Source: Puccinia triticina (lineage: Eukaryota; Basidiomycota; Pucciniomycetes; Pucciniales; Pucciniaceae). From it: 64,000 nucleotides of DNA. Shown here piece after piece: positions 46,943 through 58,235 of the stretch. The first letter of the stretch is position 1, and each line of letters begins with the position of its first letter. A program made the position numbers and the translations under genes. Location of the stretch: contig NC_070558.1 of NCBI RefSeq assembly GCF_026914185.1, forward strand, positions 4,464,001 to 4,528,000, read 5' to 3'. The notes under the pieces were generated by a model that ran no database searches, had not been told where the DNA came from, and saw nothing but the letters and a program-made list of their open reading frames with translations.

Positions 46943-47490
46943 AGTATGTCGAATACTTGATGAATTGGGTTCAAGGATTCTTGGATGATGAGAAGATCTT
47001 TCCATCCAAAATCGGTAAGAAACTTTCAACTGCTCAGCCCCCATGAAACCAAATGAAGAAGAAAAAAAACCCACGAACGGGTTTTTATTAATGTAATGTT
47101 TGATATGACGTGATGTGTAGGACAAGAGTTTCCAAAGACATTCAAGACAACAATCCAGTCGATCGTCCGACGATTGTTCCGGGTCTATGCGCACCTCTAC
47201 AACCACCATTTCGCGCAGATCTGTGCGCTGGGGATCGAGGCTCATTTGAACACTTCTTACCGCCATTTCTACTTCTTTATCGACGAGGTCCGTCTTTTGT
47301 TTTGCTCTTCCCGACGGTTATCTGCTTCGTCTTTCTCTGATACAAATATCCTTCTTCCCTTCGGTTAATGAACTCGATCTTACATCTTTAGTTTGATTTG
47401 ATCAAGAAAGACGAGTTGATCCCGTTAGCCGAATTGAATGCAAGCATCATCTCAGGCGAACTCAATAGCCAACAGCAACAGCCCAAATGA
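46044..47490 (+). CDS. MOB1: MOB kinase activator (Mob1)
   Basis: Nine exons (46044-46066, 46132-46171, 46258-46295, 46416-46507, 46599-46692, 46773-46834, 46943-47014, 47121-47287, 47392-47490) join without phase conflict to 228 residues, the normal Mob1 length. Recognisable parts are [50 protein letters not shown], the zinc-site region [31 protein letters not shown] and [14 protein letters not shown] with the two His of the zinc site. Mob1 binds and activates NDR/LATS-type kinases (Dbf2/Sid2) in mitotic exit and septation. Introns are 65-120 bp; intron 6 contains a long T run (about 46910-46934). The last exon adds a Gln-rich tail (NSQQQQPK). Confidence 0.96.
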
Positions 47491-47899
47491 TCTTCTTTAC
47501 TCCTCGCATACGTCCTCCACCACATATTGTACTTCATGTAACTCCGGTATATAAACTACGCGAATAACAACTGCTTCAGATCCTCTCTTTTCTTTCAACC
47601 CTATCCTTAATCATGAACTCTCGTCTTACCTTTTAGCTGTTGTTGGTCCGATACAGTAATTGCCTTTTCTTTTCTTCCTCTCATATTCGTGTACTGTCGG
47701 GTGTTCTCAGTTGGGTTTCCATGTTGGCTTACTTTCACTGCCTTAGAGTTTTACAATTTAATTTGCTATTTATCCCACAACGTTTTGCTAGAGAAGTTAT
47801 ATCGATGAGGAAGAAGAATATTGACATGGTTTTTGTTTTGGGATTACATACAAGAAGTGAATGAAGTACCAAAAGCAATGAGCTAGACTAGAAGAACGC

Positions 47900-48150
47900 A
47901 GATGATATAAGGTATTGTTATCGAAATCTTCGGTAGCATCGATAAAGTGTTCAATAGCCAAAGTGAACTGGGTGCTCCAAGTAGCAAACCAAGCCTTGAA
48001 GTACATAGTTTTGAGTTGGGAGGCCATCCGTGTCCGGAATGAGAGGAGCAAAATAAACGGGTATAAGAGCAAAAGCAGATTCAAAACGATCCTCGAGCCG
48101 TTCGGTTATTTGAATGCATTCAAAACAAGTGGCTGCACTGTCGGCGGTAA
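47900..48150 (-). pseudogene. Hypothetical family member 2, C-terminal fragment
   Basis: The minus strand encodes ITERLEDRFESAFALI and YFAPLIPDTDGLPTQN, then after a one-base frameshift FKAWFATWSTQFTLAIEHF, which match the C-terminus of the intact gene at 48534-49892. Nothing of the N-terminal three quarters is present. It is a truncated, frameshifted duplicate in the same orientation as the intact gene. Confidence 0.8.
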
Positions 48151-48533
48151 CCTGAATTTAAGCAACTGGTTTAATAACCCGGACAAGTGTGTTTGACGCT
48201 AGTAGGTTAGCTAACCCAGGTTAGCTAACCTCAATTTTACAGGTACCAATGCAAATGGTCTGATCATTCATGTCCTTTTCAATTTCTTTCTCACTTGAAT
48301 AAAAAAAATCCGGCAATTTTGAATTTTGAACCTATATGCGATAAAGCAGTAAACAAGATAGATAGGCACCAGAGAGAGCTCGATGGATTTGTTTGGAGAA
48401 AAAAAGATGACCCTCATAAGGAAGAAGAATGTTAACTTGTTTTTTTTTTTGATAGTGAATCAAGTACCAAGAGGGATAGAGGAATGAGAACACAGATGTT
48501 ATCCAGCATTGTGATCGCATGAGAACGCAGATG

Positions 48534-49892
48534 TTATGCAACATTGGGATTGAATGAGTCGACAGCGTTACTAAAGTGTTGAATGGCCACAGTGAACTGA
48601 GTGTACCAAGTAGCAAACCAAGCCTTGAAGTCGTTTTGAACTGGAAAACCCTCGGGGTCCGGAATGAGAGGAGCAAAGTAAAGGAGTATGAGAAATAAAG
48701 CAGATTCAAAACGGCCCTCGAGCCGTTTGGTTATTTGATTGCATTTGAAATGAGTGACTGCGGGGCCAAATGAGTCGGCGGTTTTCAATGCATCCATAAT
48801 ATCGTGGAGATCAGAACACACTAATTCGGCCAATTCGCCGATAGATCGCAGCTGGTCGGAGCGCATTTCTGTGAACAGCGGGAGGCGTTTTCGGCTCATT
48901 GCTCGGTTCACTACTTTGTTGAAGAACATTCGGGATAGCTTCATGCTCGGCAATAGCGACTTGTATAGCTGAATGGCTTGGTTGCTCAAGGGTTCTGGAG
49001 TAGACATCGTATTTGCTTCGTTTAAGTGCGCCGTTCGATTGATTATCTCCCCGAGAAATTCCAGATACTGATTGATGCCGCGTACCTCCATTGGCCAATC
49101 ACGTCGTACAAGGTCAAACTCAGATCCTTCTAACCATTCAATTGCCGAATCGATTTCAAACAAGGCGCACCACGTGTGGTATTTTATTGATTCTGTGCTT
49201 GAAGCTATGTGAGTTGCGTGGGGGTACTTCGTTGTTGAAAGTTCCATTTGCTGAATAAGATCCTTGCCTTCGCTGAAAATCGAACATAACTCTGGACAAA
49301 ATTCATCCGCGATCCGACAGTGCAGGCCATCTGTTCGAAAGAATTTGAATTCTTTGAGATGTCGATCATTGATTCGCGTTGTCAGAGATGATTCTGGATC
49401 TGGGCAGACCGCGTAAATCGTAAATGCAACTTGATTCAAAGTCTGGTCGATGTCGGATTGGAGCTCCAAAATGATTTTAAGATGTAAGCCCGGATCTTGT
49501 TGTAAGCGATCTGGGTCTAATGATCGTGAAAGAGTCGTGGTGTGGTGTCTAAGTTGCGGCAGAAGATTCGAGCGTAGCTTGCTCAAGAGATCTTTCTTCA
49601 CGTTGAGTTGTTCATTGGAAAAAGTTTCTTGAGTAGGCCTCGGGAACGGATCTTCATCGGCGTTCGCATGCGAACCAAACTTCCTTTCGAGTCTACTGAA
49701 ACCTCCGACGGCCAATTCTGGAGAAGCGTTGACGTCTGTGTAAGTTCATATGTATATTCGATAGTCAGGACAAAAGATTGAAATCTACACACCTCCCTGC
49801 GGCCAATGTTGCTTGTTTCTTGAGGAGCGGGCTTCGGGTCCGTTGGGCGCGTCGGGGCCTGTGCTGGTTGGCTCGGTCTCACTTTCAGCCAT
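48534..49892 (-). CDS. Hypothetical protein, paralogous family member 3
   Basis: Two exons on the minus strand: 49892-49793 (MAESETEPTSTGPDAPNGPE...) and 49735-48534, joined in phase 1, 433 residues. Shared with the 42921 gene are LQQDPGLHLKIILELQSDI, RINDRHLKEFKFF, MKLSRMFFNKVVNRAMSRKR and LILLYFAPLIPDPEGFPVQN. It lacks a signal peptide and membrane segments. The central part is probably mostly helical. Function unknown; the only information is that it belongs to a family with three members within 7 kb here, all placed around GPI11-MOB1. Confidence 0.75.
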
Positions 49893-50074
49893 TGGGTATT
49901 TCCTGGAAGTACAAGACTATAGTTCACCATGAAAAAAGTGATATGAATAGGTGTCAGGTGACATGCAGTAACATGTGTTGAAAGTCCAGTGGTACTCCAA
50001 ATTCAACCCTTGAATAACAGTGGCCCATGGCTGAAACCAGAGAAATGTGATTTTTTGAAACCAGAGGTGGAATA

Positions 50075-50105
<31 letters not shown>

Positions 50106-50324
50106 GTGTAATTTCGCCTTGAGCATTGCACACTATGAATATTCAAGTATCTGACTACTTACAAGTAGGGAAGAGGGAAAGAGGAATTAACATAAAGAGA
50201 TTGTTAAACTCAGGAGAGTACACGGTAACAGGATAGCTAATCAGAGAGAGGTGAAAGAAAGAAGAAAGAGAGAGAAAAAAGGAGAAAATACATAAAAAGT
50301 GAAACTACAAGAGCGTGCATAGGA

Positions 50325-53300
50325 TCAATCCAAGAAATGAAACCGGCCTGTCTTCCTGATGAATTCAAAAATCAGGCTATGCGCCTTTGAAAGATGGAGT
50401 AGAAGATGAGGTCTGTTTGAGTCAACCTTGAGCTTCTTTGATCTGGCTTTCCGAATAAGTTCCCTCCGAGGTTTTTGATATGCTGGGCATAGGTCGAGGA
50501 AGTGATTGGTAGTTTCTCGGCCTTCGCAGAAGGGGCAGATGGGGTCCAGTCTTCGTTTGACTTTAAAAAGGTAGGCGTTGAGGGGCGCATGGCCCGATCG
50601 GAGTTGATTGATCAGTGCCGACTGCAAGATTGGGAGATCGGAAATCCGTTTCTTCAGCTCCTTCCAAGAGGGTGTCGTGATTTGAGATTTGAGATATCTT
50701 GTGAGTTTGCATGCATTATGGTGTAGTTGTTGGTCCGGGCTCTTGTTCCTATTCGTTGCTTCCTTGGCCAGGAGGTTGGCAGCCTCGTTGCCACGGATCC
50801 CCCCATGCCCAGGGCACCATACCAAATGAAGATTCAATTCAGCGGGGAGTGAGCGCCAGATGTCTGAGATTTCATAGAAGAGGTACTGCCCCGGTTTTGC
50901 CGCATCACAGCTCCCTAAACGTTGTAGGACCCCCACGTTATCCGTGAGAATGAACACGTTGGAAAAACTCCGCGTGCGTAGTGCCTGCTCGGTGAGTCTG
51001 AATGCCAGAAGTAAACCGACTGCCTCGCACTCATGATTTGAGAAGAGGGGGTCTACCCCTAAAGACATGGATAATGCCAAGTTGAGGTCGGGGCAGATGG
51101 CCGCACCTGCTCCGCCCTTGTTCAAGTCATAAGATCCGTCAGTATAGATGACAACAGAATCAGGAGTGTTAAGAAGGGTGTCAACTAAGCTGGATGTGGC
51201 CTTTACGGCGGCCTCTTTTGACAGGCCCAGATTCCTAATGGGTGGTGTTGTCGGGTGTGAGTCCAAGCTGTTGTTGTATACAATGAGTATCTTCTCCGGG
51301 TTCAGTTTAGCAAGTTGGTCGAGTTGCTGTCGGGCATCAGGAATGTGTTTGCCAATCCAGTCATCCCGGCAGAGACCTCTCCCAACCAGAATATCCTGTA
51401 TGTTGCTATTGAAACGGCGACGAATAAATTTCCGGGTGAAGAAGCCAATCGTTACACTTCTACACATTGAAGAAATATCCACAACCGCCGATCTCTCCCG
51501 GTGCCATCGGGTTGGGGTGGATTTGAAGGTGCCTAGAGTGTAAATAGCTGCAAGATTGTTGACTTTGTTAGCTAGTCGCTGCAGCTTGGCGGAATTAGAG
51601 ATGGTAGCCCAGACTGGAGCCCCATAAGATACTCGTGGTAAAAGAACCGCGTTCATCAGTCTGACACGGTCCTTTTCTCGAAGTCCCCACCGCGAGTTAC
51701 CCAGCGGTTTGAGTTGCGAAAATGTGGCCGAAGCCTTGCGTTCTAAAAAATTAAACATTGCCGTGTACGTCAGTTTTGTGTCAAGGAGGACTCCTAGCCA
51801 CCGAACCTCCTGGCAGGGGGGTAAAATTTGATCGCCAAAGGGGAGAGAATCAGAAGGGTGTGCCCTCCAGGTCAGCCATAAGAACTGCGCCTTTTTCTTA
51901 TCAAAAACGGCTCCAAACTTTGAAACCCATTGTAAGGAGCGAGATCCCTGATTGCCTAGCAATCTGACTGTGTCTCTCGCCGATTTGTTGGCAACCAGGT
52001 GGACCACATCGTCGACATAGCCTATTGAGACGACATCATTATCTAACCCAAAGGACTTGATCAGTAATGAGTTATTGTATAAAATATAAAGGATGACAGA
52101 GAGAGGTGACCCCTGAGGGAGGCCAATCTCAATATCAAATGGGGGGGATGTATAGTCATCCATTCTGATCGTTGTACAGCGGGCATCTAAGAACGACTCG
52201 ATGATTCCGACAAGATACGCCGGGCAGTTCAAATGAGAGAGATAGTGGGTCAGTCTCCGCGGGTGAACAGAGGGGTAGGCAGATTTGACGTCCAGAAATA
52301 AACCAGCAACAAATTTCTTCTCCTGCCATTTCCGACGGACCCAGGTGTCCAAAAGAACCAGAGCGTCTTCTGTACCCGCTCCTTTACAGCCTCCGAGGTG
52401 TCCATCGGCCAGAACTCCAGACTTCTCCGCCCACTCTGTCAGTCGACGAGCTATGATGAGCTCAAATAACTTGCCCATACCGCTCAGCAATGCAATAGGT
52501 CGATAAGCATTAGGGTCAGTGTAGTCATCTTTCCCCACCTTGGGGATGATGGCCGTGACAGCACATTTCCAGGTGGCGGGGAAAGAACTGCTAGCAAGTG
52601 CGGTATTAAAAACATCAGAAAGGATGGGAGCAAGGAACTTAGCTCCCAACTTGATCATTTCATTTGCAATACCGTCCACGCCCGGGGCCTTCTTGGGTGC
52701 AATCTTCTTAAAAGCCTCGATGACTTCCTCGGTACTGGTTCTGGGGTAACAGACAATTCTGCAGGGATACCTGATGGGGACATCAGACAGGTCAATGGGA
52801 GCCTGGATAACCGATGTGCCAGTGAATAGTAACTCAGCTTGCTCGAGTTTATCAGTAGTAATTGTACCATCCTGCCTTTTCAGGGGAAGAATGGTCTGCG
52901 CAGAGGCCTTCTTGGTGAACCTAAGGGCCTTGTAGACCGCCTCATCCGACGGGTTGTCTAGGAAGCGCCACCAGGCATTCCTCTTGAGGACGCGGATGGT
53001 GTCCCTAAAATAGATGTTCCACTGTCTGTAGCACTCAGCCGCTTCGGCACTTTTAGTTAATATAAGCCACTGTCTTGCTCTGTTTCTGGTTGCGATGATG
53101 GGGTCCAGGGTGGATTTGCACCACCATGACTTAGCTCTGGTTCCATTCTCCGAGACCGGCCTCCCAAAACTGTCCTGGGCCTCTGCAACCATTTCAGTGA
53201 TTGCTTTGACCCGTTCCTCTAAGGAGCTATAGTCTGTCGCAAAGCAGTTGTCAGCCAGTTTCTCCATTCTCGCGCATGCTTTCTGAGAATCAATGGCTGC

Positions 53301-54197
53301 CCAGTTAGGTTTGGTCTTCCGTATCTCTCTTGACGGTTTTTGAAGGTTAAGTCGAAGGACAATTGCCTGATGGTCGGATCCGTGATTTTCTAAAGTCACC
53401 TCAGCAGCAATAATGAGCCGGGAAGCTAAGAAATTGGCCCAGGTCAAATCAATTGTGTATCCAACCCCTTTAGAAGAATAAAATGTGGGGATGTGCTTAG
53501 GGGAGGCTAAGCGGAAACCATGGCTTCCAACAATGTCGAGTAGGTCGCGCGCCTGACGGTGATTAGATCGTATTCCAGGTGGGTTCCAGTGAGGGTGGTG
53601 TAGATTGGCATCCATGCAGATGACTGTAGGAGTTGTTCGAGAGTTGTGTGCCACAAGCCAGTGCCGAAGGATATCTAGCGCTGGGAAGGTTTTAGGAGTA
53701 TTATACACATTGATCAATCTGATTGTCTTGTTATCTGGGAGAGAAATATCTAGGCCTAAAAGGAATTGGCCGCCATCACTTAGCTGTTTAATGTTACTGG
53801 ACGGAATCCAGCGCTTTACATATATACAAGTTCTGTGGCGGTCATTCCAGGTGGTTGGTCGGTGTTCAAAAGCTGTAAAGACTTTCCAATCCTGATGCTC
53901 AGGGGGGGAAAGAGTAAGAGAGTTAATCCAGGGTTCTTGTAATATCAGAAAAGTGAAATTAGACGACTGATTTAGGATACTTAGTGTGATTTCACGGGAA
54001 ACATGACAGTTCAACTGTAAAATCTTCAAATCTTGGTTGGCCGGAATCTGATTGGATTCAGAGGTGGCTTCCATTGCATCGGGTACAGATCTATTAACAA
54101 CAGGTAAGTTTAAATTGGGGGGGGGAAGGGGGAAGAGAGGGGGAACGGGGGGAAAAGAAGAATGTGAAATGGTGGATTCTTGAGGTTGTACTATCAT
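50325..54197 (-). CDS. LINE ORF2: endonuclease, reverse transcriptase, RNase H
   Basis: 1290 codons without interruption. Residues about 50-285 form an APE-type endonuclease (KILQLNCH, ILQEPWIN, ICMDANLHHPHWN, SDHQAIVLRL). RT motifs are at about 560-800 (NAYRPIALLSGMGKLFE, GLPQGSPLSVILYILYNN, GYVDDVVHLV as the catalytic YVDD box). RNase H is at about 1015-1150 (YTDGSYDLNKGGAGAAI). The C-terminus has a zinc-binding CPFCEGRETTNHFLDLC. The start codon overlaps the ORF1 stop in an ATGA arrangement (54194-54197), suggesting translation by termination-reinitiation. The product would nick DNA and copy the LINE RNA at the target site. Confidence 0.93.
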   Translation of the reverse strand: MIVQPQESTISHSSFPPVPPLFPLPPPNLNLPVVNRSVPDAMEATSESNQIPANQDLKILQLNCHVSREITLSILNQSSNFTFLILQEPWINSLTLSPPEHQDWKVFTAFEHRPTTWNDRHRTCIYVKRWIPSSNIKQLSDGGQFLLGLDISLPDNKTIRLINVYNTPKTFPALDILRHWLVAHNSRTTPTVICMDANLHHPHWNPPGIRSNHRQARDLLDIVGSHGFRLASPKHIPTFYSSKGVGYTIDLTWANFLASRLIIAAEVTLENHGSDHQAIVLRLNLQKPSREIRKTKPNWAAIDSQKACARMEKLADNCFATDYSSLEERVKAITEMVAEAQDSFGRPVSENGTRAKSWWCKSTLDPIIATRNRARQWLILTKSAEAAECYRQWNIYFRDTIRVLKRNAWWRFLDNPSDEAVYKALRFTKKASAQTILPLKRQDGTITTDKLEQAELLFTGTSVIQAPIDLSDVPIRYPCRIVCYPRTSTEEVIEAFKKIAPKKAPGVDGIANEMIKLGAKFLAPILSDVFNTALASSSFPATWKCAVTAIIPKVGKDDYTDPNAYRPIALLSGMGKLFELIIARRLTEWAEKSGVLADGHLGGCKGAGTEDALVLLDTWVRRKWQEKKFVAGLFLDVKSAYPSVHPRRLTHYLSHLNCPAYLVGIIESFLDARCTTIRMDDYTSPPFDIEIGLPQGSPLSVILYILYNNSLLIKSFGLDNDVVSIGYVDDVVHLVANKSARDTVRLLGNQGSRSLQWVSKFGAVFDKKKAQFLWLTWRAHPSDSLPFGDQILPPCQEVRWLGVLLDTKLTYTAMFNFLERKASATFSQLKPLGNSRWGLREKDRVRLMNAVLLPRVSYGAPVWATISNSAKLQRLANKVNNLAAIYTLGTFKSTPTRWHRERSAVVDISSMCRSVTIGFFTRKFIRRRFNSNIQDILVGRGLCRDDWIGKHIPDARQQLDQLAKLNPEKILIVYNNSLDSHPTTPPIRNLGLSKEAAVKATSSLVDTLLNTPDSVVIYTDGSYDLNKGGAGAAICPDLNLALSMSLGVDPLFSNHECEAVGLLLAFRLTEQALRTRSFSNVFILTDNVGVLQRLGSCDAAKPGQYLFYEISDIWRSLPAELNLHLVWCPGHGGIRGNEAANLLAKEATNRNKSPDQQLHHNACKLTRYLKSQITTPSWKELKKRISDLPILQSALINQLRSGHAPLNAYLFKVKRRLDPICPFCEGRETTNHFLDLCPAYQKPRRELIRKARSKKLKVDSNRPHLLLHLSKAHSLIFEFIRKTGRFHFLD

Positions 54198-55456
54198 TGA
54201 GACCTGTTATGCTTCTTCTTGAGCCATGCTTTCTTGAAAAAACACGTGACATTAAATGGTGTATGGTCAATAGAATCTATCCATTCAATCTTCATCTTAA
54301 GTCCTTCCTTACAGAGGACACACGATTTAATACCTCCAATCCCTTCGGGACAGTCCTTGGTAACGTGCTCATCACCACACTTGCCGCACCTGGCCTTCTC
54401 TCGGCACCATTGTCCGAAATGGCCCATCTTGAGGCACTTGAAGCATTGAGGGGGTCGGGGCTTGAATTTGGCTGTTCGATGGTAGTCGCAGTTGAGAAAT
54501 AATCCGGATCTTTCGACGCGGGCCGCTAGTTCTTTTTTGCTGAAGGCCAGAACAATCGATCCGGCTTGTTTGGGGCTCTCTGAGTTGTCTGCTAGCCACT
54601 TAACCCGAAGAAGATCACCTTCCGCGAAGTTATTCTTGACTGACAGTCTGGTGATGGCCGACGCTGCTAGAGGATTGAAGTCTTTCGGAATACCATGCGC
54701 GATTACAGAGAAAGTGCTTGGTGTGGCTTCGAGATCGGGGTGGACTTGTTTCGACCAGGTGTGCTTGTTTTCCATGAGCCACTTCTGGTGTGCTTTGTTC
54801 TTCGAGAAAAAACAGACATCGCCAGACTTGAGGACCTGCGCTGCTCTGATAGCAATTCGTTCTCCTTCGACTTTTGCGTCTAGTTTCTCCAGGACTTCAT
54901 TCGCGCGTTGGACCAAAAACCCTCGTGCGAGGTTCTGAACTTCCGATTTTTCAGGGACTGAGTGTATGATGGCCTTGCCAGGCTTCAATGATTTGAGGAT
55001 CGTCTTCGGAGGAGGAGCAATAGAAGGAATCCTGGGGGTAACCGGCGGACCGGTGACTTTCGCGTATGACTGCTTAGCAGGTTGAGTCTTGGGGTCAAGG
55101 ATTGGCACGTGACCGCCTTCGAGAGCTTTGAGGCGAGCATCAAAGGTTTCGACCATTCGCGACATTTGATTCATCTGCCTATTCAATTCCTTGAGACGCG
55201 TCGCCTCCGCGTCCATCATCGCTGAGATAGCTCCAAGCGAGCTCGGATCGACGATTACCGCTCCTTGAGGTGAGCGATTGTTGGGGTTGGCAATGAAGTT
55301 AGCCAGGTACGCGAGGAGAACCGAGGGGGGTGGCTCGCTATCCGGTTTGGCAGGAAGACGCGTCGTAGACGCGTCGCCGAGTTCCATGTCTTCCATGATC
55401 GCGTCAGACGCGCCACTGGGTCGGTTAGGGGGGTGAGGTGGGAGGGGAGGGGCCAT
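54194..55456 (-). CDS. LINE ORF1: nucleic-acid-binding protein with zinc knuckles
   Basis: 420 codons, intact. The N-terminus is proline-rich and has a short coiled-coil-like stretch (ATRLKELNRQMNQMSRMVET). The C-terminal part has CFKCLKMGHFGQWC (CX2CX4HX4C) directly followed by CGKCGDEHVTKDC (CX2CX3HX4C), then CVLC. This corresponds to the gag-like RNA-binding protein of fungal LINEs. Its TGA stop overlaps the ATG of ORF2. The start was taken at MAPPLPPHPPN, about 115 bp from the 5' end of the element. Confidence 0.88.
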   Translation of the reverse strand: MAPPLPPHPPNRPSGASDAIMEDMELGDASTTRLPAKPDSEPPPSVLLAYLANFIANPNNRSPQGAVIVDPSSLGAISAMMDAEATRLKELNRQMNQMSRMVETFDARLKALEGGHVPILDPKTQPAKQSYAKVTGPPVTPRIPSIAPPPKTILKSLKPGKAIIHSVPEKSEVQNLARGFLVQRANEVLEKLDAKVEGERIAIRAAQVLKSGDVCFFSKNKAHQKWLMENKHTWSKQVHPDLEATPSTFSVIAHGIPKDFNPLAASAITRLSVKNNFAEGDLLRVKWLADNSESPKQAGSIVLAFSKKELAARVERSGLFLNCDYHRTAKFKPRPPQCFKCLKMGHFGQWCREKARCGKCGDEHVTKDCPEGIGGIKSCVLCKEGLKMKIEWIDSIDHTPFNVTCFFKKAWLKKKHNRSQ

Positions 55457-56760
55457 AGGCCCAAGGAGGGGGAGGTTGTGAGGGATTCTGGTTTTTGGGG
55501 GTTAGTTGAGGGTTGTTTCGGGGTGTTTGTGTAAAAGGTGGTGAGATGTTGGTTGCGGACAGAATCCTCGAGGTGGAATATCTTGGACTATTAATTGTGT
55601 GTAATTGGATTAGAATGGAACCCGCAAAGGTGAAGGCCGTAACAGAGTGGCCCGTGCCGCACAATGTCACGGAACTCCAATGGTTCATTGAATTCTTCAA
55701 CTTCTACCGCCGGTTCATTGACCACTTCTTGGGGAAGACCAGACCTCTGCATGACCTGACTAAGGAAAAAACTCCGTTTGTGTGGGACAATAAATGCAAC
55801 TCCGCATTTGAATGTCTGAAGACCACATTCACCTCTGCTCCAATACTCAAGATTGCAGACCCGTACAGGCCATTTATCTTGGAATGTGACTGCTCCAACT
55901 TTGGTCTTGGAGCAGTCTTGTCTCAAGTTTGCAACAAAGACAAAGAGCTCCACCCTGTTGCCTACTTATCCCAATCATTGGTGCAGGCAAAAAAGAATTA
56001 TGAGATTTTTGACAAGGAACTACTGGCCATTGTTGCCACTTTCAAAGAGTGGCCGCAGTACCTGGAAGGAAACCCACACTGCCTGACTGCCATTGTCTAC
56101 ACGGACCACCAGAACTTGGAAAGCTTGATGACCACCAAGGAGCTCACCCGGAGACAGGCGCGGTGGACAGGGACCATGGGCTGTTTTGGTTTCAAAATCA
56201 TATTCTGGCTGGGCCGCCAAGCCACCAAACCTTATTCACTTTCCAGAAGACCGGACCTTGGCCCTGCCCCTGGTGAAAACCTGACCTTTGGACAGCTGCT
56301 GAAGCCAAGCAACACCACAGAGCGGACGTTTGCAAAGATATCAGAATTCAAAACCTGGTTTGAGGATGAGTCTGTTGACTTGGAGGACGCAGAGCACTGG
56401 TTTGAGGTCAATGTACTAGGGATGGACGCGGAGGATCAACTGGTGATGTTGGATGCAGAGATCATTGCAAGAATCAGGGAATTGACCTTACTTGACGCCC
56501 AACTGACCAGAGGGATAGAATATTTGAAAACCCCGCAGGAAACTAGAACAAGTACACGGAGGCAGATGGCATCTTGTATGAAAATGGGCGGATAGTGGTA
56601 CCAGCGGACAGAAATATTAAAAAGCCAACATAACAGCAAAGTGGCGGCCACCCAGGCCGATCCCGCACCCTTGCCCTGGTCCAACAAAGATTTGTGTGGA
56701 ATGGGCAGAAGAAATTTGTCAATCAATATGGGGACAGTGTGGTGTGCCTAATCTGTTTCA

Positions 56761-58156
56761 AGTATCAAATTACATAAAGTGATGGTTGAATGCATGAGAA
56801 GGAGGTATATTCTTAAATTTTTTATTGCATAATTAGATTCTAAAGTTTATTTAACCCCTAGTCACTCGCTTGAACCACTAGGATAGCTCCACTCAGTCAA
56901 AAGTTATTTTGGTTAAATGGTTTTCATCCAACATGAGTACATAGTAAAGCAGTACATTCACCAGGGAAGGAAGTGTGGCACTCTTTAGAGAGTGCCCAAC
57001 CTTAATTTTATGAGTCAAGCAGTCTGATGTGAGCTGGGTGCCAGCTGTAATGTAAGTCCAACCTCATATTTGACTCACTGGTGATTGCACTTGATAGTGT
57101 GATGGAGTTGTCCGTAACTCTCTTTGCCTGTTTACATAAGCCAAATGTATTTGATACTTGAGTCCACTCATACCCAACTCTTCAGACTTCATATATCAGG
57201 TATAATAACTGCTCCTTTGTTTTATTCCTGCCCCCTGATCCACAAAGCCTGAGCCCTGGGATCTCCAGTGAATGTCTTTAGCCATACTTAGTTCAGTTAA
57301 GAGTGCTGATCAGGTGTAAATGAACAGGGCAGCCTAGAAATCACAACCTGGAACAAACACACAAGCACCTTTGCTCCCTAAAAGGTGAAACACAGGCAGG
57401 TGGGTGATTGAGAGATGCGCACAGCTCAGATGGGGGAATGTTCCTGTTCACCACTATCAGCCGCTGATGTGCACTTTCAATGGGAAGTTGAATGGAGCTC
57501 CAAAGTCCTCCAGGATGCAGAAACATGACATTAGGACTGAGGACTGCTTGGTGTGGCAAATCTATTCTGGCCTTTTGTGAAGGTCCTGCGCCTTTCCCTT
57601 TGAATAGGTCCCTGGGCTTGTTTTCCTGGTCAACCTGAGGTTGTGACTTGCATCTGTTTGTCAACATGTGTTCTATGTAGTTCACTTGTGTGTGAAGAAA
57701 TGACTGTGCCCGCCTGTTTTTCTGTTGCAGAGGCCAGCTGAGCTGCGGCTGAATTGCAGGAGCTGAAAGATATCCTGCAATACTGCCGGATAACAGTCTA
57801 TGATCTCACATCAGCATCACTACTGCGTGTGTGGGGGCTGGGGAACAGCTAGCTGAACCACTCACGCACAGGTGCCACCCTGCGTTGTCACTCTGAAAGG
57901 ATGTAATAGACGTTGGTGCTGCGATCTGGTCCATCAACAAAACCATAGCTATGCTAACCTTTAGCGGAGTGGTTTGGGATGTCGGTGCTGATGCCTACTT
58001 GGTAATCTTGTGGATTGTAGATTGTTGGTAACATGTTGACCAACATGTAATGACTGTTTGGGTGCCGCTCCGGAATGACACATACCAAACACAGGCTCAC
58101 CGGCCAAACACTGCACCCCAAACGACGCTTTATGTGCGTTTGTTTTCTGCGTCATA
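56761..58156. other. No gene seen
   Basis: AT-rich in its first part. Minus-strand frames near 57341-57685 lack domains or splice structure. It separates the Ty3/LINE nest from the SNF2 gene. Confidence 0.4.
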
Positions 58157-58235
58157 TTGGATCCTGATAACATTGTTCTTGGATCTCAACAATCAGTGAA
58201 TCGGTTTCAACACAAACCAACATCCGGCCAGGACT

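Larger units (their letters stand above)
50079..55569 (-). mobile_element. Full-length LINE (Tad-like), 5.5 kb
   Basis: The minus-strand element ends in a poly(A) of about 25 bases (plus-strand T run 50077-50103). A perfect 15-bp target-site duplication, GAGGTGGAATATCTT, is at 50064-50078 and 55570-55584. Two intact overlapping reading frames are present. The combination of a CCHC-type ORF1 and an ORF2 with endonuclease, RT and RNase H is typical of the fungal Tad group; the clade assignment is inferred. Intact frames plus perfect duplication point to a recent insertion. Confidence 0.93.
50010..56760 (+). pseudogene. Ty3/Gypsy pol fragment, split by a LINE
   Basis: Plus-strand RT sequence WLKPEKCDFLKPEVEYL ends at 50078 and continues at 55570 with the rest of RT, RNase H (ILECDCSNFGLGAVLSQ, YTDHQNLESL) and the start of an integrase zinc region (HPGRSRTLALVQQRF near 56655-56700) in a shifted frame. 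It is a relative of the chromovirus at 14243-20410 but a different subfamily. Neither LTR nor gag is present, so this was an old fragment before the LINE hit it. The long open frame starting at 55513 only appears to begin inside the LINE by chance. Confidence 0.88.

Noticed and set aside
55513..56595. 360-codon ORF as an independent gene
   Set aside because: Its first codons lie in the LINE 5' end. The rest is the interrupted Ty3 reverse transcriptase, so the apparent start is a junction artefact.
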